A DNA stretch of 64,000 nucleotides, from NCBI RefSeq assembly GCF_900099605.1, contig NZ_FNDK01000002.1:124001-188000 (forward strand). Reading direction: 5' to 3'. The notes below the pieces were generated by a model. That model did no database searches and was not told where the DNA came from. It saw only the letters and a list, made by a program, of their open reading frames with translations. This document shows positions 17,506 through 26,298 of this stretch, piece by piece. Numbering within the stretch: the first letter of the stretch is position 1; each line of letters starts with the position of its first letter. The translations under genes were made by a program, and so were the position numbers. The DNA is from Alteribacillus persepolensis (GTDB lineage Bacteria; Bacillota; Bacilli; Bacillales; Marinococcaceae).

Positions 17506-18546
17506 TTATGGGGTAGAAGGTTGTGTTTGCTGGTTTGCATCGTTCCTTGCATTTAAGGCGTTGTCTTCATCTTTTTCAATATCTAAATGTGTTTTTAATT
17601 CTTGTGCAATGTCTTGTGTGGATTGTTCATCAAGTTGATAATAATAGCCGCTGTCTAGATTTAAATGGTTCCCTTGCAGCTGCAGTGTCTCAATGTCACT
17701 AATAGAATTAGCATAACGATGAAGCGATATTAAATTTCCGAATGTGAAGTTCATCTTCATATGCTCTTCAAGACTGCGAAGCACATCATCGTAGTTATGA
17801 ATAGAAGAGATGGATGCACTTTCACGAATAATGGCTTTAATAATTTGCTGCTGACGCTCTCCGCGTCCTAAATCCCCGCGTGGATCTTGTTTTCGCATGC
17901 GGGCATATGCTAATGCCTCTTCGCCATTGAGCTCTTGTTCCCCTTCTTCAATCGTAATAGCATCTTGGTTTCCTTCACTGTCCTGCTCGGTAAAACCAAA
18001 TGGAACATCCACCGTTACGCCGTCTAGTGCATTGACAATTTCAATAAAAGCATCGAAATTGAGTTTTACGTAGTAATCAACCGGTATATCAAACAGTTCT
18101 TCAACTGTCTCTATCGCAAGGTCTGTTCCGCCAAACGCGTGAGCATGTGTAATTTTGTCGTCTCCGTATTCAGGAATAGAAACGAGTGAGTCACGAGGAA
18201 TGCTCGTGATTTTTATCGATTCTTTGTCTTTGTTAAAGGTAGCTAATACCATGGCATCCGTACGGCCATCTAATTCCCCGCTTCGATCATCTAAGCCAAG
18301 AAATAATACAGAAAAGTTATCTTGTTTGGGGTCGACTGCTTCTGCTCGTTTTTCCGATTTTTCTCCTCGTTCCAAGCTTTCTTGGGTGTCGGCAGCAACG
18401 TCATTAAGCTTCCAAACAAAATACCCAACTGCACCTCCAAAGACTAAAAAGGAAACAAGGCCAAGAAACATAAATGCCCGCAGAATGCGTCTTCTTCGCC
18501 GGCGCCGATGACGCCTAAGCCTTGTATTTGTTACGTCTGTCCCCAT
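17506..18546 (-). CDS. LytR-CpsA-Psr (LCP) wall-polymer ligase
   Basis: Attaches anionic polymers from the lipid carrier to peptidoglycan. The ATG at 18546 follows AAGGAG and gives 346 residues; a GTG at 18582 is open but has no ribosome site. There is an Arg-rich cytoplasmic tail (RRHRRRRRRR near 10-20), one membrane segment (about 24-45) and an extracellular LCP domain. Landmarks: 'FSVLFLGLDDRSGELDGRTDAM', 'ITSIPRDSLVSIP', 'KITHAHAFGG', and 'ARMRKQDPRGDLGRGERQQQ'; the conserved Arg and Asp bind the pyrophosphate lipid. The C-terminus is acidic. It should finish the pathway begun by TagO. LytR/TagU-type rather than a specific B. subtilis paralog. Confidence 0.93.
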   Translation of the reverse strand: MGTDVTNTRLRRHRRRRRRRILRAFMFLGLVSFLVFGGAVGYFVWKLNDVAADTQESLERGEKSEKRAEAVDPKQDNFSVLFLGLDDRSGELDGRTDAMVLATFNKDKESIKITSIPRDSLVSIPEYGDDKITHAHAFGGTDLAIETVEELFDIPVDYYVKLNFDAFIEIVNALDGVTVDVPFGFTEQDSEGNQDAITIEEGEQELNGEEALAYARMRKQDPRGDLGRGERQQQIIKAIIRESASISSIHNYDDVLRSLEEHMKMNFTFGNLISLHRYANSISDIETLQLQGNHLNLDSGYYYQLDEQSTQDIAQELKTHLDIEKDEDNALNARNDANQQTQPSTP

Positions 18547-18686
18547 AGCAACTAATCTCCTTGTTTTTAAATTTGCTGCCACTCATTCTCACTCATTTTA
18601 CATAAATTGCGTTCATCCGTAAATCCGCATTTTGCGCTACATACAGATGACAAAAACCTTGTGTGGACAATGTATTCTCTCTGTAA

Positions 18687-18713
18687 GACGACAGGAACCC
18701 TTCAAGTGTTACA
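18687..18713 (-). promoter_or_regulatory. Putative ECF-sigma promoter of LCP gene
   Basis: On the leftward strand TGTAAC and CGTC are separated by exactly 17 bases, matching the general ECF pattern (an AAC motif, 16-17 bases, CGTC/CGAC) used by sigma-X, M and W of B. subtilis. B. subtilis LCP genes are known ECF targets. It lies about 140 bases before the LCP start. Confidence 0.6.
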
Positions 18714-18725
18714 GCCACAGACAAA

Positions 18726-18758
18726 ATTTCCTCGGAAATTGTACATTTCCCTGGAAAT
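18726..18758. promoter_or_regulatory. Tandem palindromes upstream of LCP promoter
   Basis: Two copies of ATTTCC-NN-GGAAAT (18726-18739 and 18745-18758) lie with centres 19 bases apart, on one DNA face within two turns. They abut the upstream side of the putative ECF promoter. They look like paired operator sites for a dimeric regulator. Confidence 0.55.
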
Positions 18759-18834
18759 ATTACAAAGGTGTGATGTAATAGAAGAAAAAGAAAATAAAAG
18801 TCGAATGATGAACAAAAACAGGGCATGGGTGTTG

Positions 18835-19467
18835 TTACATATCTGTTTCGAGATAGGTCTCATCTTGTTCTTTGATTTGCCCCTGCCCGTTTGTAATATT
18901 GGTTATCCATTCGGTGTAATGGTCTACTTCTGCAACAGGTACGTAACTATGTAAGGATACATAATCTTCGTAATCAATATGTTTGAGTAAATAACGTGAC
19001 TGTCTTAGCTCATTTTCTATTTTGCCAAGCCATGTATAATCCACTGTAATACTCATCACTTTCATCCGCTTTCTTTCTACAACACCAACAGCATTAATTC
19101 CCTCTGTTACGGCTGATCCATAAGCCCTGATCAGTCCGCCGGCACCGAGCTTGATTCCTCCAAAATAACGTGTTACCACCACACATGTGTCTTTTAACTG
19201 GCGCTTTTTGAGAACTTCAAGCATGGGCACTCCTGCTGTCCCATTTGGCTCTCCATCATCATTTGCTTTTTGAATATCATCATTTTCTCCAATCATGTAA
19301 GCTGAACAATTGTGAGTGGCGTTCCAATGTTCTTTTTTTATTGATTGAACAAAGGCCTGGGCTTCTTCTTCTGTTGTAACCCGTTTTACATGGGCGATAA
19401 ATCGGGACTTATTGATGACGATTTCATGTGTTCCGCTCGTTTTTACGGTATAGTATGAGTCGAGCAT
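18835..19467 (-). CDS. yvyE: IMPACT/YigZ-family protein YvyE
   Basis: 210 residues, ATG preceded by AGGAGGGG. It contains the UPF0029/IMPACT N-terminal domain with 'KSRFIAHVKRV', 'HNCSAYMIG', 'ANDDGEPNGTAGVPML' and 'DTCVVVTRYFGGIKLGAGGLIRAYG', plus a C-terminal DUF1949-type domain (about 140-200). Family members bind translation factors or nucleic acids and are related to yeast Yih1; the bacterial role is unsettled. It is the standard neighbour of degS in Bacillus, transcribed divergently from it here too. Confidence 0.93.
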   Translation of the reverse strand: MLDSYYTVKTSGTHEIVINKSRFIAHVKRVTTEEEAQAFVQSIKKEHWNATHNCSAYMIGENDDIQKANDDGEPNGTAGVPMLEVLKKRQLKDTCVVVTRYFGGIKLGAGGLIRAYGSAVTEGINAVGVVERKRMKVMSITVDYTWLGKIENELRQSRYLLKHIDYEDYVSLHSYVPVAEVDHYTEWITNITNGQGQIKEQDETYLETDM

Positions 19468-19705
19468 GACGTAATAACCCCTCCTAACGATGTAATTATA
19501 CTATAATAATATTGTAAAACTATAAACCCTGGAGTCGTGGTATCCTAAAAGAGACGGTGTTTTTCACTCCTTGTTCAGGGGGCCTGGGTACTGGCTGGAA
19601 TTTTACATTTTTTTACTTATGGGTCATCTAGAATATGCTAAAATAATCATAACGGATCATGACAGTCTGTCAAACAAATGAATCTGACAAAGCGTGGTGT
19701 CATTT

Positions 19706-20848
19706 TTGTCAACGAAGCTGACCCTTGATGAAATTATTGAAAAAATGCTGAACACCGTAGAAGTGAGCAAAGAACAAATTTTTGAAATCAGTGAACAATC
19801 TCGAGAAGAATATGAGTCATTGCAAAAGGAATTAAAAGGCATACAAGACACAGTCACAACGATTATCGATAAATCTGAGAAACTGGAGATGCACGCTCGT
19901 TTTGCACGCAATCGGCTTGCGGAAGTCAGCCGCCATTTTAAAACTTACAGCAACGAAGAAGTGAAAAAAGCTTATGAACAGGCGAGTGATTTGCAAATAG
20001 AGCTTGCTGTTTTACAGCAGGAAGAAAAACAGCTGCGCGAGCGGCGTGATCATATCGAGCGCCGGATCATTCATCTAGAAGGGACGATTGACCGAGCAGA
20101 AGCTCTTGTTAGTCAAGTATCCGTCGTTTATAACTTTTTAGCCGGCGACTTAAAAGAAGTTGGTGAAATGGTGGAAGATGCAAAAGCGAAGCAGCAATTT
20201 GGCATGAAAATTATTGAAGTGCAAGAAGAAGAGCGAAAACGGGTTGCCCGTGAAATTCATGACGGTCCTGCACAAATGATAGCCAATGTACTGCTTCGCT
20301 CGGAGCTGGTCGAACGTGTTCGCAGCGAAGATGGTGTCGATGCAGCTTTAGGAGAATTTCGTGAATTGCGTTCCTTGATCCGCTCGAGTTTAGCCGAAGT
20401 CAGGCGTATCATTTATGATCTGCGCCCGATGGCACTTGATGATCTAGGGCTCATTCCTACTTTAAATAAATATTTGAACAACATGGAAGAGCACACGGGG
20501 CTTTCTATTCGATTTACACCAATGGGGAAAAGACTGCGTTTGCCTTCCAATGTGGAAGTAGGGCTGTTTCGTTTAGTGCAAGAAGCAGTGCAAAATGCTT
20601 ACAAACACGCTGATCCAAGTGAAGTTCACGTGAAAATTGAATTGAAGCCTTCGCGCGTGATTATCGTCGTAAAAGATGACGGCAAGGGGTTCGATATGTC
20701 CAAATCAGAAAAAGACAAATCGTTTGGACTTATGGGGATGAAAGAAAGAATTAATGCTTTAAACGGGGAACTGACGATTGATTCGGCACCGCAGAAAGGA
20801 ACGGTTGTCCTTATCCAAGTTCCTCTAGAGAAGGCGGTTGAGGAATAA
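19706..20848 (+). CDS. degS: Sensor histidine kinase DegS
   Basis: Cytoplasmic kinase/phosphatase that phosphorylates DegU. The start is unclear because no strong ribosome site exists; TTG 19706 (with GGTG six bases ahead) or GTG 19694/19697 are possible, giving about 380 residues. The N-terminal half is a long coiled-coil sensor domain (about 10-165). The HisKA_3 box 'EEERKRVAREIHDGPAQM' holds the phosphoacceptor His (about residue 185). The HATPase domain shows 'EAVQNAYKHADPS' and 'VKDDGKGFD'/'SFGLMGMKERI'. No membrane segment, as in B. subtilis DegS. It forms an operon with degU. Confidence 0.95.
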   Translation: MSTKLTLDEIIEKMLNTVEVSKEQIFEISEQSREEYESLQKELKGIQDTVTTIIDKSEKLEMHARFARNRLAEVSRHFKTYSNEEVKKAYEQASDLQIELAVLQQEEKQLRERRDHIERRIIHLEGTIDRAEALVSQVSVVYNFLAGDLKEVGEMVEDAKAKQQFGMKIIEVQEEERKRVAREIHDGPAQMIANVLLRSELVERVRSEDGVDAALGEFRELRSLIRSSLAEVRRIIYDLRPMALDDLGLIPTLNKYLNNMEEHTGLSIRFTPMGKRLRLPSNVEVGLFRLVQEAVQNAYKHADPSEVHVKIELKPSRVIIVVKDDGKGFDMSKSEKDKSFGLMGMKERINALNGELTIDSAPQKGTVVLIQVPLEKAVEE

Positions 20849-20920
20849 AAAAAGAAAAGGCTGTATTGTTTGCGGTAAAATATGAATAATGGACGATGCA
20901 GCGTGAGGTGTTAGGAAAGG

Positions 20921-21643
20921 ATGAGAAATATGCAGGAAGCTCCAGATAATACAATTAAGTTACTCCTTATTGATGATCACCAGTTGTTTCGTGAAGGAGT
21001 AAAGCGGATATTAGATATGGAAGCAAATTTTGAAGTAGTGGCAGAAGGAGATGACGGAGATGAGGCTGTCTCCCTTGTAGAACAATATGATCCTGATGTC
21101 GTTTTGATGGATATAAACATGCCAGGTACAAATGGAGTGGAAGCGACTCGTCATTTAATTGAGGCCTTTCCGGAAATAAAAGTATTAATATTATCGATTC
21201 ACGATGATGAATCGTATGTGACTCATGTACTTAAGACCGGCGCTGCTGGGTATTTGCTGAAAGAGATGGACGCTGATGCGTTGATTGAAGCAGTCAAAGT
21301 CGTAGGACATGGCGGTGCTTATATCCATCCGAAAGTGACACACAACTTGATTAAAGAATACCGCCGTTTGGCTTCAAGTGATGAAGCGGTCGGAACAGGT
21401 GGTGAAGTCGGCTTTAAAGAAGTGGAATACCGCAAGCCTCTTCACATTTTAACACGCCGTGAATGTGAAGTGCTGCAGCTGATGACAGACGGGTACAGCA
21501 ACCGTTTGATCGGAGAGACGTTGTATATCAGTGAAAAAACTGTCAAAAACCACGTCAGCAATATTCTACAAAAAATGAATGTTAATGACCGCACCCAAGC
21601 GGTAGTAGAGTCCATTAAAAAAGGCTGGGTGAAAGTCCGGTAG
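20921..21643 (+). CDS. degU: Response regulator DegU (NarL/LuxR family)
   Basis: Two-component regulator of exoenzymes, motility and competence. Two in-frame starts (20921 and 20930) share overlapping AGGAAAGG sites; 240 or 237 residues. The receiver domain has the acidic pair in '[17 protein letters not shown]', the phosphoacceptor Asp in '[10 protein letters not shown]' (residue 64 from the first start), 'ILSIHDDE' and the Lys in '[10 protein letters not shown]'. The C-terminal LuxR helix-turn-helix has '[23 protein letters not shown]' and '[19 protein letters not shown]'. Its C-terminus is closely similar to that of the orphan regulator at 31518. Confidence 0.97.
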   Translation: MRNMQEAPDNTIKLLLIDDHQLFREGVKRILDMEANFEVVAEGDDGDEAVSLVEQYDPDVVLMDINMPGTNGVEATRHLIEAFPEIKVLILSIHDDESYVTHVLKTGAAGYLLKEMDADALIEAVKVVGHGGAYIHPKVTHNLIKEYRRLASSDEAVGTGGEVGFKEVEYRKPLHILTRRECEVLQLMTDGYSNRLIGETLYISEKTVKNHVSNILQKMNVNDRTQAVVESIKKGWVKVR

Positions 21644-21968
21644 CAGCAAGCGGTGTGCTCCTTTCCAAGGCGGCCTCTTTTGATATTTTAAGAAAGTTTG
21701 CTGAGGGCGGTACTTTAAGATGACCGAGAAACACCACCCCGGTGGATTTTCCACTGATGCTTGTCTCTTCAAGACTACTGTCAACCAGATAATAATATGC
21801 ATTCCAACGTTTGTATGAGAACCTTTCCTAAAGCATCAGTATTCAATTAAGGCGATGGCTTGTGCTGCGAGGAAGCGGTGGCAAGCCAAGTTTTTTCTTG
21901 CAGAGAGAAAGCGGACAAATTATGATAAAAAGAGACCAACGAAAACCGAAAGAGAAGAGAGGATTACT

Positions 21969-22814
21969 ATGGCTAACATCGCGATTGTGACAGACAGCAC
22001 AGCCTACCTTCCTGAAGAAATGGTGAAAAAAGAAAATGTTACGGTCGTGCCGCTTAGTGTTATTTTTGGCGACACTGCTTATGAAGAAGAAACGGAACTT
22101 TCTGCCGATGCTTTTTATGAAATGCTGCAAAAGCAAGAGGAACTGCCCACCACATCTCAGCCGCCACTTGGAAAGTTTGTTGATGTATATGAATCATTAG
22201 CGAACGACTATGAAGCGGTAATTTCGATTCATTTATCCAGTGGAATCAGTGGTACGTACCAAACTGCTTTGACAGCCGGGGAAGCAGTCGACGGCATTGA
22301 GGTGTACGGGTTTGACTCGGAGATTAGCTGCATGCCGCAGGGCTACTACGTGATGGAAGCCTCAAGAATGGCAGAGGAAGGCGCTGATATTGATGACATT
22401 CTTCAGCGCTTGAATGATATGAAGAAAACAACAGACGCTTATTTTATTGTCGACAGTCTGCATCATCTTCACCGCGGCGGCCGTTTAACGGGAGCAGAAG
22501 CACTCGTTGGCAGTTTGCTGCAAATCAAGCCAGTTCTTCATTTTGAAGATAAGCAAATTGTTCCGTTTGAGAAAGTGCGCACCGAGAAAAAAGCATTAAA
22601 GCGAGTATTGGACTTGTTTGATCAGGCTGCCAGCATACACGGCTCGTTACGCGCTACGGTTATTCATGCTAATCGGCCGGAAAAAGCCGAAACTGTTAAA
22701 CAGAAGATGCAGGAGAAACATCCGAATCTCACGATAGACGTCAGCTGTTTTGGCGGCGTCATCGGTACGCATCTTGGTGAAGGCAGCATCGGTATAGGCT
22801 GGTGCAGCTTTTAG
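21969..22814 (+). CDS. degV: DegV-family fatty-acid-binding protein
   Basis: 281 residues starting at the ATG after AGAGAGGA. The N-terminus reads 'MANIAIVTDSTAYLPEEM', and the fatty-acid binding loops are visible as 'LPTTSQPPLGKF', 'VISIHLSSGISGTYQTA' and 'SLHHLHRGGRLTGAEALVG'. DegV/FakB proteins hold a fatty acid for phosphorylation by FakA; whether this paralog does so is inference. An upstream in-frame start at 21855 lacks a ribosome site and was rejected. It sits between degU and comFA as yviA does in B. subtilis. Confidence 0.93.
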   Translation: MANIAIVTDSTAYLPEEMVKKENVTVVPLSVIFGDTAYEEETELSADAFYEMLQKQEELPTTSQPPLGKFVDVYESLANDYEAVISIHLSSGISGTYQTALTAGEAVDGIEVYGFDSEISCMPQGYYVMEASRMAEEGADIDDILQRLNDMKKTTDAYFIVDSLHHLHRGGRLTGAEALVGSLLQIKPVLHFEDKQIVPFEKVRTEKKALKRVLDLFDQAASIHGSLRATVIHANRPEKAETVKQKMQEKHPNLTIDVSCFGGVIGTHLGEGSIGIGWCSF

Positions 22815-22916
22815 TGTTCTCTTTGCATAGACCGGATGAATTGTTTGCTTGATTATCATCTGGTCTTCTGCCCTTTTCTTTATTCTTTTCACAAAAAAAT
22901 GATAGGAGCGTTGTTG

Positions 22917-24446
22917 ATGCATTTTTGTCACGTTCGCTCACCGCAAACCGGCCAGATTATATGCCTTCCGGAAAGTTTGGCAGAGAAGGCAAGCATTGTG
23001 GCTGGGCCGGCTGTAATTAGCGAACTTCCGCTACTCCCCTTTCCATCTCCCGTCTCTGAAGAACCTCCATTATTTGCTCCAGACATACGGTCTGTACTGT
23101 ATGGAAAAGAACTGCTCCTTGATGAATTACCTTTCACTATTCATGAACTTGCCGCACTATTACAATCTCAGCATATGACAATCCGTTCTGGGTTAAAACA
23201 GACAGAAAACGGTTTTTGCTGCCAGCGCTGTCATAATAGCGCTAAGCAGTTTTTCGGTGTCTTTCCGTGTGCCCGCTGCGGTCAATCATGTGTGTACTGC
23301 CGTCATTGTTTGATGATGGGACGAATTAGTGCATGTTCGGCACTTTTTCGCTGGAATGGTCCCGCGCCACCGATATCATATGAGGCAGTTTGCACATGGG
23401 AGGGCACGTTTTCTCCCGGACAAGCTCAAGCATCCCGCGCTATCATTTCTACCATTATACAAAAAGGTGAGCGGCTGATTTGGGCGGTATGCGGAGCGGG
23501 AAAAACAGAAATATTGTTTCCAGGTATCGAACACGCCTTGCAAAATGGAGGGAGGGTGCTGCTTGCCACACCGCGTACCGATGTTGTAGTGGAACTGCTG
23601 CCGCGGCTGCAAGCTGTTTTTCCAAAAACAGATATCATTGGTCTGTATGGAAAAAGTGAAGACAAACAAAAAACAGCTCCGCTCGTGATTGCTACTACCC
23701 ACCAAACGATGCGCTTTGCCGATGCGTTTGATACGGTTATTATTGACGAAGTGGACGCATTTCCGTTTAGCCAGGACAAATCGCTCGTTCAAGCGGTTGC
23801 AAAAGCAAAAAAACAGCACGCTGCACTTATTTACTTAACAGCCACCCCGACACCAGCGTTGAAAAAACGCGTGAAAAACAAACAGCTTCCAGTAACAAAA
23901 ATTCCGCGCCGTTTTCACGGTTATCCGCTGCCTGTGCCTCGTTTTAAGTGGTGCGGATACTGGCAGAAACGGCTTGAAAATGGGAAACTCCCTCATTCTG
24001 TTGAACGCTGGTGCGCCTCTCATATTGCGACAAATACTCCTGCCTTTTTATTTGTTCCATCTGTAAATGTTCTTTGGAAAACGACAGAAATTTTACAAAA
24101 AACGTATCCGTCCGTAATGGGTGTACACAGCGAAGACGAAGAGCGGCAACACAAAGTAGCGGCGTTTCGAAAAGGGGAAATTCCGCTTTTAGTCACCACA
24201 ACGATTTTAGAAAGAGGGGTGACAGTTGCCGGTGTGGAAGCTGCTGTGTTCGGTGCTGAAGCAGAGGTTTTTACAGAAAGTGCACTCGTGCAAATTGCCG
24301 GACGGACAGGCAGAAAAAAAGAAACCCCTGCAGGCGATGTAGTGTTTTTCCATGCTGGCAAGACGCGAGCCATGCTGGACTGCCGCCGGCACATTACAGC
24401 AATGAATGAAGAAGATGCGGAGGGAGGGAAAAGAAACAATGCTTAA
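22917..24446 (+). CDS. comFA: ComFA DEAD-box DNA translocase of competence
   Basis: ATP-dependent helicase/translocase that helps pull single-stranded DNA through the uptake channel. Start set at the ATG after ATAGGAGCG, giving 509 residues; the upstream in-frame ATG at 22836 has no ribosome site. An N-terminal zinc finger has four CxxC-type pairs ('CCQRCHN', 'CARCGQSCVYCRHC'). The SF2 core has Walker A 'AVCGAGKTEI', DEAD-like box 'VIIDEVDAF', motif III 'YLTATPT' and motif VI 'QIAGRTGRKKETPAGDV'. It overlaps comFC by eight bases, indicating coupling. Its transcription in B. subtilis needs ComK, and a comK gene is present here at 32217-32696. Confidence 0.95.
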   Translation: MHFCHVRSPQTGQIICLPESLAEKASIVAGPAVISELPLLPFPSPVSEEPPLFAPDIRSVLYGKELLLDELPFTIHELAALLQSQHMTIRSGLKQTENGFCCQRCHNSAKQFFGVFPCARCGQSCVYCRHCLMMGRISACSALFRWNGPAPPISYEAVCTWEGTFSPGQAQASRAIISTIIQKGERLIWAVCGAGKTEILFPGIEHALQNGGRVLLATPRTDVVVELLPRLQAVFPKTDIIGLYGKSEDKQKTAPLVIATTHQTMRFADAFDTVIIDEVDAFPFSQDKSLVQAVAKAKKQHAALIYLTATPTPALKKRVKNKQLPVTKIPRRFHGYPLPVPRFKWCGYWQKRLENGKLPHSVERWCASHIATNTPAFLFVPSVNVLWKTTEILQKTYPSVMGVHSEDEERQHKVAAFRKGEIPLLVTTTILERGVTVAGVEAAVFGAEAEVFTESALVQIAGRTGRKKETPAGDVVFFHAGKTRAMLDCRRHITAMNEEDAEGGKRNNA

Positions 24447-25215
24447 AGCGAGTATGAGCGAGGATATGCACTGCTGTGTGTGGTGCCTGGAAAAGAAAAG
24501 CCAGGCACCGAGCTGGCAGACGATATGGCCGGTGTCTCAAGATAATTATTTGTGTAATACATGTGCAGAAAAGCTTGTGCCAGTTGGCATAACGACATGT
24601 TCTTACTGCAGCCGTCCACGTGAAAAGCCCGGCATCTGCTATGATTGTGAGCGTATTGAAAAAGACCCTGACTGGCGCGGCTTGTTAGATCACAATGTGT
24701 CGCTTTATCGTTATAACCATGCCATGCAAGAACTGATTGCGCAGTGGAAATACCGGGGCGACGCGGCACTTGCATTGATTTTTCAACAGAACATCAGCCA
24801 GCTGTATGAAAAAAGGTATGCTAATTATATACCAGTTCCAATACCGCTCAGTCCGCAACGCTTGCACGAACGAGGGTTTAATCAGGCAGAGCAGCTTGCC
24901 AGTTGGACACAGCGGCCTGCCAGATGTTTATCTTTGCTCCGTCTGCGGCAAAAACAGTACCTTTTCCCTGTAACAAAAGCATTAACCCGTGTGCTGCATG
25001 AAGAAAAACAAAGCAAAAAAACACGCCGCGAACGTTTGGCGGCGACGCGTAATCCATTTGCGTTTACTCCTGCACAAGAAGTTTCTGTAAATAGTAAAAA
25101 TATCGTACTTTTCGACGATATATTTACTACAGGAATGACGTTACGAAAAGCGGCCAAAGTGCTAAAAGAACATGGTGCGAAGCGTGTTTGTTCCATAACG
25201 CTCGCCCGGGGATAA
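24439..25215 (+). CDS. comFC: ComFC competence phosphoribosyltransferase-like protein
   Basis: 258 residues; the ATG lies inside the end of comFA after GGAGGGAGGG. The N-terminus carries two zinc-type cysteine clusters ('CCVWCLEK', 'CNTCAEKL', 'CSYCSRPREKPGICYDC'). The PRTase core has 'YIPVPIPLSPQRLHERGFNQAEQLA' and the PRPP loop 'IVLFDDIFTTGMTLRKAAKVL' (near 222-242). ComFC/GntX proteins bind DNA and interact with ComFA in uptake; the enzymatic substrate is unknown. Full length. It is followed 32 bases later by yvyF, linking the competence and flagellar genes. Confidence 0.95.
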   Translation: MLKASMSEDMHCCVWCLEKKSQAPSWQTIWPVSQDNYLCNTCAEKLVPVGITTCSYCSRPREKPGICYDCERIEKDPDWRGLLDHNVSLYRYNHAMQELIAQWKYRGDAALALIFQQNISQLYEKRYANYIPVPIPLSPQRLHERGFNQAEQLASWTQRPARCLSLLRLRQKQYLFPVTKALTRVLHEEKQSKKTRRERLAATRNPFAFTPAQEVSVNSKNIVLFDDIFTTGMTLRKAAKVLKEHGAKRVCSITLARG

Positions 25216-25247
25216 ATGAGTGAAAACGTGTAGTGGAGGGAAAAAAC

Positions 25248-25670
25248 ATGGAACATTTAAAAAATTGCCCACGTTGTGGAAGATTGTTTGTCAAATCACT
25301 GCGTGCTATTTGTAATGACTGTCACCGAGCGATTGAAGAAAAGTTTCAAAAAGTGTATGCGTATATGCGCAAACAAAAAAACAGAAGTGCGACGATGATG
25401 CGGGTAGTAGAGGCAACAGGTGTGGAAAAAGAAGATATCAGCCAGTTTATTAAAGAAGGACGCTTGCATATTCAACAGTTCCCAAATCTTGAATATCCTT
25501 GTGAGTCATGTGGAAAAGGCATCCGCGCAGGCCGCATTTGTCAAGTGTGCAAAGACGATATCGAGAACGGCTTGAAAGCAGAAACGGTTGCCAAAGACCA
25601 AAAAGAACGGGAAGAACAAGAGAAAAAGCGCCATCTGACATATCAAACCTTACATGAGCGTTTAAAATGA
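25248..25670 (+). CDS. yvyF: Flagellar-operon zinc-ribbon protein YvyF
   Basis: 140 residues beginning 'MEHLKNCPRCGRLF' after GGAGGG; a GTG at 25233 is part of the ribosome site and rejected. It has two zinc-type Cys clusters at the start (CPRCG... CNDCH) and two in the middle (CESCG... CQVC). Between them is a MerR-like helix-turn-helix stretch ('VVEATGVEKEDISQFIKEGRL'). This is the TIGR03826/YvyF family, always found beside flgM; function is not established. A shorter paralog lies at 34171, with only the first cysteine pair and the helix-turn-helix. Confidence 0.92.
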   Translation: MEHLKNCPRCGRLFVKSLRAICNDCHRAIEEKFQKVYAYMRKQKNRSATMMRVVEATGVEKEDISQFIKEGRLHIQQFPNLEYPCESCGKGIRAGRICQVCKDDIENGLKAETVAKDQKEREEQEKKRHLTYQTLHERLK

Positions 25671-25684
25671 GACCTTCGTACGGG

Positions 25685-25711
25685 TGAAAGCCGCCGCCTG
25701 CTTTCCGATAT
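25685..25711 (+). promoter_or_regulatory. Sigma-D promoter of flgM
   Basis: TGAA, 15 bases, TCCGATAT. The spacing matches the B. subtilis sigma-D consensus TAAA-N15-GCCGATAA with few mismatches. flgM in B. subtilis is likewise read from a sigma-D promoter, giving negative feedback. Confidence 0.75.
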
Positions 25712-25770
25712 AATAGAAGAAAGACAACGACATGCGGCAGGTCTGCCTGTCCTAGTGGGAGGTGACTGTG

Positions 25771-26031
25771 TTGAAAATTAATCCTCTCGGATCATTCAAC
25801 AACCCATATCAAAAGCAGAGTGCGTCTCAGCGTGCGAACGCAGCAGGTACAAATAAAACAGAACGTGATAAAGTCGAAATTTCACAAACGGCCAAACAAA
25901 TGCAAAGCGGCGAAACCAACATCCGCCAAGAGAAAATTGATGCGTTAAAGCAAAAAGTCGAAGCAGGAACGCATCAAGTGGATGCTGAGAAAGCGGCGAA
26001 GAAATTTATGGACTTTTGGACCGGAAAATAA
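25771..26031 (+). CDS. flgM: Anti-sigma-D factor FlgM
   Basis: 86 residues. The TTG at 25771 ('MKINPLGSFNNPYQK') is chosen because it matches the family's N-terminus and lies eight bases after GGGAGG; GTG 25768 is an alternative. Typical small, disordered FlgM: 'KVEISQTAKQMQ' in the middle and a helical C-terminus 'RQEKIDALKQKVEAGTHQVDAEKAAKKFMDFW' that binds sigma-D. It keeps sigma-D silent until the hook is complete. It is expressed from its own sigma-D promoter, so it should limit the four other sigma-D promoters in this window. Confidence 0.94.
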   Translation: MKINPLGSFNNPYQKQSASQRANAAGTNKTERDKVEISQTAKQMQSGETNIRQEKIDALKQKVEAGTHQVDAEKAAKKFMDFWTGK

Positions 26032-26091
26032 TAGAGGAGGCTGCTTGCAATGACTGCTTCAAGCGAAGCTTTTGCAGGCAGCCGCCTTCTA
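26032..26091 (+). repeat. 60-base hairpin immediately after flgM
   Basis: Starting at the base after the flgM stop, arms 26032-26050 and 26072-26091 pair over about 19 positions (TAGAGG..GGCTGC..TGCAA with TTGCA.GCAGCC..CTTCTA), with an inner CTTC-AAGC-GAAG stem. No T-run follows. The 5' arm contains a ribosome-site-like GAGGAGG and the loop-side ATG of a 14-codon frame. Confidence 0.6.
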
Positions 26092-26298
26092 TGAAGATGG
26101 CTCGGTGACAGAATATTGCTACGATAATGTGATTGGCGGGCGCTTGCTGTGAGTGCAGTTTCTATTTTAAAACGAAATAAGCAGCTCATTGCACAAGAGA
26201 CTTGGTTCTGTTTCTTTTGCAGGCACTGTCATGAATTTGTTTGATGCATAAGCAGCAATGGAACAGAGTCAGAAATAACAGAGAAAGCGGGGAACGTT

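Noticed and set aside
21855-21969. N-terminal extension of DegV from 21855
   Set aside because: Basic, low-quality sequence with no ribosome site; the ATG at 21969 has AGAGAGGA and the conserved family start.
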